Below are positions 54,661 through 64,000 of a stretch of 64,000 nt of DNA, one piece after another. Under the pieces are notes generated by a model. It was not told the DNA's origin. It worked only from the letters and a program-made list of their open reading frames with translations, and made no database searches. Position 1 is the stretch's first letter. Every line of letters begins with the position of its first letter. The stretch comes from Chara braunii (lineage: Eukaryota > Streptophyta > Charophyceae > Charales > Characeae): assembly GCA_003427395.1 (NCBI GenBank), contig BFEA01000121.1, positions 1,219,888-1,283,887 of the forward strand, given 5' to 3'. The position numbers were made by a program, and so were the translations under genes.

Positions 54661-56888
54661 TGAAGGAATTTATTTGCTACTGATATTGTTCACTTTTTTC
54701 TCGATTTCTCAGGAATGTTAAGGTTTATAAGACATATCTTTGATCAAGCCTGATCTTTCTCTAACAAGTAATGTCAATCTCCTTCTCCAGTGCGAAGTAG
54801 TACCTCACATATGAATAGATTAAATACAGTTAGCAACCGTAATCTCCAAAAGAATCATGACTCAATAAGGATACTAAAATCAATTCAAGAATTAAGACAT
54901 TGTCAACAGTTTTCTAGCCCTAATCAAAACTCAAAGGTGATGCTCACCAAGGTTCGCTCCGAACACGAAACGTTTTTATGTCCTCCGCAATGGCGCAATT
55001 TTTGTCGCACGTTTTCTAGGCAGGCCACTTTTGGCGACCAGAAAACCAACAGGCTGTCACGCAGGATTTTGTTTATTTTTTTAATAAATAAATAAATTAA
55101 ATAATACAAATCTCTTTCTGTTGTGTACGTCTGGCTTTGAGCGAGACCTTTCAATCACGGTCTTCGCTGGTCCCCGGTCTTAGAAATCTTATATTATGAT
55201 ATGGAACAACAAAGATCATACAAATAATAATTATAAAATTTAAATATAACATGTATGTATCAAGTTCGTCAATTTTACGAACTTTGAGAACTGTGATAAG
55301 ACCATCGGAAAGTATAATCTTAAGCAAAGTCAACGCAAAACAGTCAGGATTAACTGACTCAAGGCAAAGACAAAATAAATGATGGAAGGTGAAAACTCAT
55401 AATAATATCAAAAAATACAAATAGAAAGACATGGTCAACCCTTGTCAAGAGTTATCACTTATCCTTCTGAAGTTTCATCCTCAATCTCTCATTTGACTAT
55501 GTTTCTTGGCCTTGACTCACGTGTATGTACTTCCTGAGATGGTGGCCTAGAAACATAGAGCCACATATAGCCTGCAAGTTCTGAATATGTTCATCCTAGA
55601 CCAAAGATACGGAAGTCGATCATGGTACAATAGGAAGATATGACTTGGAGACGCTCCCTCGTCTAAGATATCGATACTCTGAGGGCCCAAAGCTACGGAT
55701 CGGTTTTGTACCATTCTCATCAAGCTCTCGCTTTATCTCCTCTAGATATTTGGCTGCTAAGATCCGACTGAATCAAGTGTTCATAAGTCTCCTTACCCTG
55801 TTTCACGAAAAACCTCGAGTTATGAATGGTGCCTTCTACAAACCTAGTGAGGACTACGAAGATTGACAAATCTTCCCGTCTAAAACCAACTGCACTCGTA
55901 TACTGATGACGGAAAACATCTTTGGAACCAATTTAATTAAGTTTGGCCAGAATTGATTCACTAACCGCAAATGACTGGATTGTACTCGTGTGTTGAGATC
56001 GGTCTTAAAGCAGATATGCATGTCTTTTATGAGAGCACTGTCTGATTGATGTTGATTTGTATCGTGGTTGAATAAAAATAGATTTTGACTAAGAATCACT
56101 AATGATGTAATTGTACTGATTGGTTCACCATCCCGATTCTCATAACACACTGGGTACTCAATTATGGACTGTTTCTTTGCAATAATAAGCGCTATCTCTC
56201 CTTTAATTCTTGAGTGATGCAACGTAGTCTGCCTTAAAATCTTTCTACCTTTATGATTTCTTCCATTGTGTCCTACATATTACCCGTAAAACATATCTTC
56301 TTTCACTTTTCTCCCTTTTTTCCAAGTTGAGATTTCAAACAACTCGTGCTACCAAGCAAAATTATTTGTCCTCAACGACAATCAACCCCTTTCTTAGTTA
56401 GTCACTTAAATAAGATAAACAAACTGCAAGCCACTGTTAGGGTAAATTTACTATTGGATACCGACTATATCGCTTGCTCGATCAACAACCTTAATAGATG
56501 AGAGGAACTTGTGCAATTTCTCGTCTCATCCATTAAAATATATGATATATTCAATGAATTTATGGTATTTTCCCTAACTTTGGTGCTTGTTCTCTCATTA
56601 AATTATTGTAACGTTGGATGTCTTCACCGCTTCCTAACCTTTCACTTTGTCTTGACGAAATGTATGATTTTCCCTTCTTCTCAGCAAGGTCTCAATGCAG
56701 TGATTCTTGGGTGAAAGACAAGAAAGCATAGAGGGATGTTCATTCATGTTCAATGCCAATAATAAACTACTAACATTGGATGCAAATGGTTCTTGACGAT
56801 TTGCCTGTAGTCGAAATGTTTATCAACCATTTGCTGCTAAAGTAAGCAGTGAACGATCCGCAGTTGGGTTGTACTTACTTTTACTTGT
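54661..56888 (-). pseudogene. Element E upstream leader, ORF remnants
   Basis: The segment 55880-54990 matches 24345-23330 in reverse complement (copy C), including V-T-V-L-K-(V/I)-R-K in the open piece 55333-55151. A 122-residue open piece at 56222-55854 lies further upstream and has ordinary composition but no recognised motif. The boundary with the 5' LTR is at about 56888. I found no clear primer binding site there. Confidence 0.6.
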
Positions 56889-59800
56889 TGTTAGTTTCTC
56901 GACGAATAACTCTCTGCTCGCACACCTAACAAAATTGTCTACCACAAAACTTTCAGTACATTACTTGCTGCTAACTTCCAAGCGGCCTTTGCACATATTA
57001 TTCTCAATGTTTGAGTTCATCAACTTGTCGCGGCAGGCATCTCTGTAATCTGAACAATCTACGTTGCTTCGTTTTCTTCAAACTTTAAGTAGTGTTTCAA
57101 CTTGTTCAGACTTTGCAAGGTGCTTGCTCGCTCCAACCATTAGTTGATGAAGTAAATATCTGAGACAAATTAAGACTGAATAAAAATTAACTCGCAATAA
57201 TTAATATTAACATGGAAGCAGTGCTCCTGAAAATTGTGTCATTCAACGTCTAATTATGAGCTAGCTATATACACTTCGCCCACCCTTGTAAGGCAAAATA
57301 TAACTAGGCACCACGAACATCAGTCTGCACTTCTAGCAGTGCACAAAGTACTTTCAGCGGTGTTTTGTATCCTGCCTGCTACACATGATCGTACTAATAG
57401 TCTTTATTGCTTAGATATTACAGAGAGAGTAAAGTAACCGATAGACTTATGTTCAATTCATGAACCGAGTTCAATTAGAAGTAAGCACTTTTACAATTAA
57501 TATGTAGACATTTTCATATGGCCTATCACGTCCGGGTAAAACTCATAAAATAACATTAGGGGTTGTTCTGCATGAGTAGTACTAACAGTAGGTCTTACTT
57601 TAGTATCACATTGTATTTTAATCATGGTAAGTTTTTCTCTTCGAGCCTTTTGAGGGGACCAATGATCATCGTCGTTCAGGTAGTATATACAGTACTACTA
57701 GCAGTAAATCTTGCCTCAATTATTTTACTATTACGTATCACGATCGAAGGACCATGCAAAAAAAGTGCATAGAGAACTACGAGGGATAAGTTTCACTCAA
57801 ATAGTACCCAGGGTACTAAGAACAACCGAGCTTCGTTACGATTACGACACTTCGTAGTGTCTATAACTCTCCTTGTCAAAAACTGCATGGTTTCAAATCT
57901 TCGGTTAGCCCCACTGTAAAGCAATTTTTCAATCATTAATAATCAGATAGCGTGCCCACATGAGTACCATTTGAGAGGTTGTTGATAACAAGTTTTGTTT
58001 GAATGACGTTTAAAGTAGTATAGTACAACTTCTGACTTAATACAGCACGACGTGTCACTGATCACAACTCTTGCAAGTATACAGGTGAAGAAAGTCAATC
58101 ATAAAAGATGTGGTTTAAAAGTTGCATAAGGTTATCGAAATCAACACATAGAGTAATGCTCCAGAGAATTAAGTCACTTGGGGCTTAGTTCTAAGCAAAT
58201 TTGTAGGACGAAATGCTACTAAATAATACCCTAGTTCGCATACAAGACATGTGTAGCTCTGATCTCGTGATGGAACGCAGACTGAAGGGTAACCACTAAG
58301 CGCAGCAAAGGAGAATGAGAATTAAATAATTCGGCCCCATAACTAGCTTATCAACTCAAAAGGTCTTACAATGAAGGGCTATGCACTGCTTTGTCCGATC
58401 TTGGGTGACTTGTCAAAGTATTAGAACATATAATCAATCGTGCTAATTAGTCACTATCCGAAAGAAACTTAGTCAGTAAGTAGACAACCTTCTTAAAGAT
58501 TCGTTGTTTCTTACCCATTAGGCAACGTATCACATTTATGAAAGCTAGCTAGACCACACTCAGAAGTTTCTTCTCAATTTATAGTTTCATAGTTCCACAA
58601 ACAGATCGTTGTAAGGAGATGGGTTAAAAAGATTAAGCAAAGAAAAGTGAGAGTAAAATTTATTATCTGATCAACTCGATCGTACATGTCCCAATGAAAT
58701 ATCAAACTCTCAAGGCCAACTTTTAGGCGTTTCACTTCAACAACTGATTACGTGCAAAATGAGAAAGTCAAATGGCTTCTAAGGGTTTTCATTATCTAAT
58801 ACATCATGTGGCGAGTGCCCTTAATCCTGATTTACACCTTATTCAATAGCTCTTCAGTCTCAGGGCCAGATCGAGCCCTCACTCTCTTACACCTCTTTCT
58901 ATCCTAATTCGCTACCAGTTGCTCATCATACTCAAAATCCACAGACATATACGTATGGAGTCACTTCAGTTGTTCACTGGATAGTTCATTATAACCATCC
59001 GTCCAAAATCAAGATCAGACTTACGTGCCTACTCTAGTACTCTTATGTCAAGCCGATGACAATCTCATCATAACCCGAAGTTTGGTGCCAGTCGAAAGGC
59101 TCGAAACATCAACAACATGTCTGCGCATATAACTAATAAGCACATCTGACTTCTCTGTTGAACACATATCACTGGCTCTCTACCATCGCATGATCATCCT
59201 CAGCTCATTGTCATCAGTAACTCCCTCGCAATTTCTATTTTTTCCATACCTTTTATCCTTCCTTACCCCAACACTGTCACCTGTGACTATATCGTTATCT
59301 CTCAACGTCTTGGGGTTAAAGTCCCTTCACAATTGCGATAAGTAATCAACGTATGTCAGGGATGGTCATGCAGAAGCATGGATGATGACATTGTCTTTCC
59401 GATTCTCATGCAGACCCATTAATCAGTGACACTGGTCGCGTGGAAAGGACAACTGATATCAACTTCGAGAAACATGTGCGCTTCACTTGAGCTACTCATT
59501 CACTAAATCTTTACCGCTACTACATTGCTTTGTCCACGACTTCCTTAGACTCGCTAGAGCAGGGAAATCAATTGTAGCACGCACACACGTGACGATGAAC
59601 TGTTAACTTTTACCGCTGATCTCGCACCCGTGTCTCAACAACTTCCTTCCCGATCAAGCAGAGCCTAGGGACAACATCAAAGACTTGGTTTACGCATGAT
59701 GTCGAGGAGATGTGCCAGAAAACTAATATAAGTAACGTCGATAGTGAAAATCATGATCACTCGTCTACAAAAGTTACTCCTCTCTTGCATGATCGCTCCA

Positions 59801-60254
59801 TATAGGCCTGAGGACATGCCATCAGCGTGGGTGATGGCATCTCCCTCTCTTGCAGACCATCGTAGTCTCGTGGGTTCTGCCCGAGACAATGTTCCCAACA
59901 CAAGTGATGATGTCCACTCAGAAGAGAACATCGGCTCCTTGCATGTATGTCGACAAAGTCTGACTTTTGTGTCCCTCTCGCGTCGCTAGCTCTCGCGTAT
60001 CCCCGTTGCTCTCTCATGGCTCGTAACAACTCTGCAGCTCAGACTCTCCGTCACCTGTTCGTCCTAAAAAACTATGGGGACGACAACAATCACTTGTGCA
60101 AATGAACATGTTTTGACTATGGCGGAGGCAAGAAGAGGGATGATCGCCAACACATGACATATCCATCAGGTAAGTAACGCCCTCCACGTCCCGTAAACCC
60201 AGTCTCTCCTCAGAAAGTAGTTATCCCCCTTTTCTCTCCAACTGACTAGCAGAC

Positions 60255-60690
60255 TTAGCCCTTCCGCTCCCTCGAGCTGGCCTTCAGGCCATCTTCCACT
60301 GACTCCCCTGGCCCCGCGGGTGGGTGGTCTCTTCGCCACTGCTCCAGTCCATGCCAGGACCGAGTCGTCGCGTCGCTCTCCTCACTCTCTACTGCTGAGT
60401 CTCGATACAGGTCTCTCTGCTCCCTCTCGGTGGTCCTAGTAGAAGTCTTTGTTTCGTGGTAGGCAATAGTGACCTCAATCCTGACCGCAACATGGTCCCG
60501 TCTAAGCCTCCTCTCAGCCCTGTTCTTGACCTCTGTTATAGCCACCTGCAATTTCAGATCCGCCCTCATTTCTTCCTCTTTGCCTCCTTCAACGTTAATT
60601 CATAATTTTGCTTCGTTGTCCCCATCGAAGTTTAGAGTAGTAGTGATCCAAGGTCCTTCCCCATATGCTAATGCCCAACAGGTTAGGAGC
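60255..60690 (-). pseudogene. LTR2 copy of the LTR-encoded ORF
   Basis: The frame can be followed from about 60690 (G-P-W-I-T-T-T-L-N-F) through E-A-K-L, one TGA, then I-N-V-E-G-G-K-E-E-E-M-R-A-D and A-E-R-R-L-R-R-D, to T-T-E-R-E-Q and a C-terminal tail to 60255. From the Met of E-M-R-A-D it is open for 104 residues. Identity with 12375-12640 is high at protein level, while most aligned codons differ at the third base. The TATA box lies about 240 bp upstream, so this would be the first ORF of the element transcript. Confidence 0.7.
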
Positions 60691-60932
60691 CTCCAACAGT
60701 CAGTCTTGTAGCCCTGTACCCCCCTTCGGCACGCCACTATCACACACCTTGGAGTAGCCTCAGCCTCGCAGCAGCCTACGTAGTCACACAGTACGCTCGA
60801 AACACTGGACAGCAGAGTCCATGCAGTCTTGGTCTAAGTGCCCCACCTCCTTACACAACTATCTCAACTTACAGACAGTGAGAGTTTCCACAACCACACA
60901 CTGATTAGCCAATAACAAACAACATGACATTT

Positions 60933-60942
60933 CCTTTTATAA
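60933..60942 (-). promoter_or_regulatory. LTR2 TATA box
   Basis: CCTTTTATAA on the plus strand, TTATAAAAGG on the minus strand, followed in element direction by AAATGTCATGTTGTTTG. LTR1 has the nearly identical context. Confidence 0.6.
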
Positions 60943-61880
60943 GATCGCTATGCAGTGCGATCCCTGTGTTTTAAATGAGGACCATAAGTAACCTTCGAAA
61001 TTTGTTTATCAGTATTTAAAATTTCAAAAAGATTTATGTAGATGCATTACTGAAACGGAAACTGATCTCAACGGTCATAACATGAGCGGGACTCTCTAAG
61101 ACCGATCCCCCGTCTTTTCAATTCGGCGTGAAGTGACTGCAGGCTTGGCCTGTTGTGGTCTCATAACGGGATACCGACTGGCTTCTCCCTCCCTTCAAAA
61201 AGAACATTCGGTTTACCCTTGATGAGTATCCGTGTCCAATGGCAAGGTGGGGGCTTCCGAAGGGGGTGATAAGCCTCCTACCAAAGCGGCTCCGGTTTGT
61301 CCCTTTTTTGGGCTCCTACATCGCAGTAAAACTCGTTGTGACCGAAGCGCGAGAGATCGAGCAGTCTAGTCCGCCACACGTAATTATGAATTCAAAACTG
61401 AACGGTTTGTTCCCCCGCAAAATGACACTGGGGAACTAGAAGTTCGAAAGACTAGATAAAAGGAGAGAATTAATAATAATTAACAAAAAAAAAGGAAGAA
61501 AAGGAAAAGTCCTTAGCACCGCGACTTTTAGGAACCATCCGATTTAAAGTTGTTCTAAAGTCATGGTCTCGGGTCCGCAAGTACAAAACGCAGCGCTTTG
61601 TCTCCATTTTCCTCTTCTTTTTGTTTTTTTTTCTTTATATTTTCTTTTTTGGGTTTCTTACAGTCACTGTACCCATCCCATAACTTGACTACTGAGACTT
61701 GGCACGCAGTTGAAAAGACTACACCAGTCTTTCACTGTCGCGTCTCTAGGCGAGCCCGGCGGCTACCACAAGCACAGGGCAGTTGTGCTCTCCTGTACAA
61801 CAGGGCACCGAGCCTGCATGGACCAATTGAAAGTCCAGTGGCGCACCCCCTTCTTTTGCCAGGGTGAGAGCCGACTACCT

Positions 61881-61979
61881 TCTTCCCCCGAATACAACGT
61901 ACGGTCATTATAGCTGTATCTAGACTGAAAGATGCCTCAAATACAGCTATAATGACCGTACGTTGTATTCGGGGGAAGA
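61881..61979. repeat. Perfect 39-bp inverted repeat (foldback insert)
   Basis: 61881-61919 and 61941-61979 are perfect reverse complements (arm starts TCTTCCCCCGAATAC) with a 21-bp spacer. LTR1 has no such sequence at the matching place (near 50003). A possible ACT duplication flanks it. It could be a tiny foldback transposon or an assembly or library artefact. Confidence 0.9.
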
Positions 61980-62029
61980 CTGTAGACCTGTCCGTAGCAG
62001 AGTGCAACCTGGGTATGCCTGGTATGCCT

Positions 62030-62165
62030 CAGAGGTTTGTGAACAGCGAGCCTGGTACGCCATGGAGGTCTGTAAGCAGGGAGACTGGTACACCGCAAAG
62101 GTTCGTAAGCAGGGAGCCTGGTGCTCCGCGAAGGTTCGTAAGCAGGGAGCATGGTACGCCGCGGA
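62030..62165. repeat. Four tandem 33-bp units at the LTR2 start
   Basis: Units contain AGGTTCGTAAGCAGGGAGCC then TGGTACGCCGC, with a few differences each. U3 position suggests an enhancer-like repeat, as in many LTRs. This is inference. Confidence 0.85.
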
Positions 62166-62191
62166 GGGCCGGGAGACCGCGCCCTCCGACA

Positions 62192-64000
62192 CCGTTAGTT
62201 GACCCATGCGGAACTTCAGGCCACAACCCCCGATGTCCTCGCACGTTACGAACGCAACAGCAAGGCAAGACGGTACCTTCGGCTCCACACCATACTCACG
62301 TCCAGGTTCCACCATCGAATCGTCAGCTTCACCCTCGATCAGACTTGACTTCATAAGGAAGGGGGGTTGTTACATGCTGAGCCTGCACACGGGCCCCATT
62401 GTGGGGGCCCGCCAGTTGTTGGGGGACCCCATGCCGCACACACGTCAGGCGCGCACCCTGGAGGCCCACAGCCAGCGTAAGGGTCGCAGGTTTCGATTTG
62501 AGACAACATTTATTTAGTTATTTATTTGCTGTCCTATTTTTGTCTGTTCAGGCATCATTTCAGACTTGCAGTACGTCCGAACAGACCCTGTGTCCATTCA
62601 GACAAAGGTCACACTTTCGCCCTGGTACGGACGCAAGCAGGCCCTTTGGGGCCAGGTCCGTGTTTGTCTGATAGCGGACACTCCCTGCTGCATCAGCAGG
62701 GAGGGCCTGGACGTCCGGTAGGGACCCAGGCAGGCCACGTTTGAGGTCAGGACCAGAGGCACACGCAAGCACACCAGCGAGGCCCAGCCCTACAAGTAGC
62801 TGGGCCAGACCAGGGCAGACACACAGTTGGAATAGCTCACTTCTTGGGCAACACGCTGCTGGAGCAGCGAGACACAGCGCTACGCTGTAGAGGTGTAGGT
62901 GTAGGTAGGAGGTGAGGCGAAGGGCATACTTGCAGCAGTGGTACTTACCTGGCGCCATAGCCGATCTCCACGCCAGCTACCTGCACAGGGACCACGACAA
63001 CAGTTAGTACATGGCGGCAGTTACCTGCAGGTGAGATAGCGAGGAGGACGATATCTTCTTCTTCGTCGTCGTCTTGCACTCCATCTCTTTTCCCTCCTTC
63101 CTCCTTCTTCTTCTTCATCTTTCAGAGAGCGAGAGAGAGAGGTTACATCGGGCACGAGGCTCAGGATCTTATTCGGTGTTTTTGTGGCGGACATTGATTG
63201 GACATTCGGAGGGAGATCATTTTTGGACTTCGCTATTGTGATCTTGGTCTTCTCCCTCACCTCCATCTTTGTCTTGCCTGTTCCCCATCTCTTCATCCGT
63301 GGTATCTCCCCCATGTGTGTGTGCAAGGAGGGACCTTTCTTCCATGTATGTGGTCCCTCCTCCCTCTCTCACATCTGTGATGTATGATGGGATGTCACGT
63401 CAGTCTCTGATAGGTCAGGCCATATCTTTCAGTCTTCCGCTGCGCTACATTGTGCTATTTTTATATGTATCTGGATGTGCATTGCTTGTGATGGTTTGCT
63501 AACGCTGCATTGTCCATTCGATACCTTTTCATCACTTTGCGGATCCTTGGCTTCATAAACATTGCTCAACTGAGCATCTATCACTGCAGCACGAAATCAG
63601 GAGGTGCACTCATCGCATTCACTTTCCCCTTGCCCTTGGCCGCTGTGCTGAAGAAGCAGGAGAAGCAGGAGAAGCAGGAGAAGCAGGAGGACCAGAAGGA
63701 AGAAGAAGAAGAAAAAGAAGAAGAAGAAGAAGAAACAGAAGAAGAAGAAAAAGATAGTAAGAAGAGGAAGAAGAAGAAGCAAAGCAGAAGAAGCACAAGC
63801 ACAAGCAGAACAAGAACCAGAAGAAGAAGAAGAAGAAGAAGAAGAAGAAGAAGAAGAAGGAGCAGCAGCAGCAGAAGAAGAAGAAGAAGAAGAAGAAGAA
63901 GAAAAAGAAGAAGGAGGAGGAGGAGGACTGCATGGCTTATCCAACGTATAGAGCTCTCCCTATGAAGCTCCCCCTTGGTTGCTATTATTGCATGCCATCA
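62192..64000. other. Non-coding DNA with hairpins and a GAA-type tract
   Basis: Perfect hairpins include GGGCCCC/GGGGCCC near 62388 and CTCCCTGCTG/CAGCAGGGAG near 62681. 63650-63930 is a degenerate GAA/GCA trinucleotide tract that gives Lys/Glu/Arg frames on one strand and Ser/Phe on the other. No gene is supported. Confidence 0.6.

Larger units (their letters stand above)
44721..62191 (-). mobile_element. Family-A-related element E: leader and gag only, giant LTRs
   Basis: 44721-50205 and 56889-62191 are direct repeats, in the same order throughout, with many scattered differences and a few indels. Between them, on the minus strand, lie leader ORF remnants (about 55880-54960), type-1 and type-2 modules (about 54260-52240), and gag (52112-50297). 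The 3' LTR then starts. Protease, RT, RNase H and integrase are missing. The element is therefore a gag-only, non-autonomous or pol-deleted relative of the element at 1-10846. It was later hit by an organelle DNA insertion in gag and by an inverted duplication and a foldback sequence in its LTRs. Confidence 0.8.
56889..62191 (-). repeat. Element E 5' LTR (LTR2)
   Basis: About 5.3 kb, ending on the plus strand at CCCTCCGACA, so in element orientation it begins TGTCGGAGGG, like the LTR at 10847. It has tandem 33-bp units, a TATA box at 60942-60933 and the best-preserved minus-strand LTR ORF. A 99-bp foldback sequence is inserted at 61881-61979. Confidence 0.85.

Noticed and set aside
63510-63965. 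Lys/Glu/Arg-rich ORF near the right edge
   Set aside because: Translation of a GAA/GCA trinucleotide tract; the opposite strand is also open.

Overview
The window is eukaryotic, repeat-dominated DNA with no intact host gene that I can recognise. It holds several decayed Ty3/gypsy LTR retrotransposons, hairpin-rich non-coding blocks and long microsatellites. One clean tRNA(iMet)-type primer binding site follows an LTR, and an organelle-type tRNA-Leu(UAG) lies beside a group II intron reverse-transcriptase fragment. These point to a large-genome member of the green lineage. A charophyte alga such as Chara fits my memory of related retroelement proteins, but that is inference and I could not search.

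Layout. 1-10846 is the internal part of a very large Ty3/gypsy element (family A, plus strand): duplicated leader modules, gag, protease, RT, RNase H, integrase, then about 3 kb of hairpin-rich non-coding DNA with a small membrane-type ORF and an antisense ORF. Its 3' LTR starts near 10847 and carries a TATA box and its own ORF; a false duplication flanks an assembly gap there. 14580-14850 is a piece of a family-B LTR. 15950-18620 is a remarkable array of nested hairpins with varying stems around a constant CCCGGG/CCGTG core. 23330-24345 is a fragment of a family-A leader. 28680-29830 is a candidate inverted-repeat element enclosing an amplified composite microsatellite. 29880-30730 is a second hairpin field. 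31128-32050 is GA/GT/CA microsatellite. 32140-33741 looks like the LTR end, primer site and leader of another element (D), interrupted by family B.

33742-42505 is a structurally complete but mutated family-B element: two LTRs, PBS, gag, protease, RT, RNase H, integrase and polypurine tract. Its 3' LTR contains a 38-bp Nextera junction-adapter sequence between two identical 214-bp copies, a library artefact. 42506-44720 is AT-rich DNA with a second gap.

44721-62191 is a second family-A-related element on the minus strand. It has two LTRs of about 5.3-5.5 kb and an internal region with leader and gag only; pol is absent. Its gag is interrupted by about 620 bp of organelle DNA (group II RT fragment and tRNA-Leu). 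62192-64000 is low-complexity DNA.

The most interesting signal is a protein-coding ORF inside the family-A LTR, downstream of a conserved TATA box. It is seen in three LTR copies that differ mainly at third codon positions. With the duplicated leader modules, this suggests a giant retrotransposon lineage with several extra, undescribed proteins.
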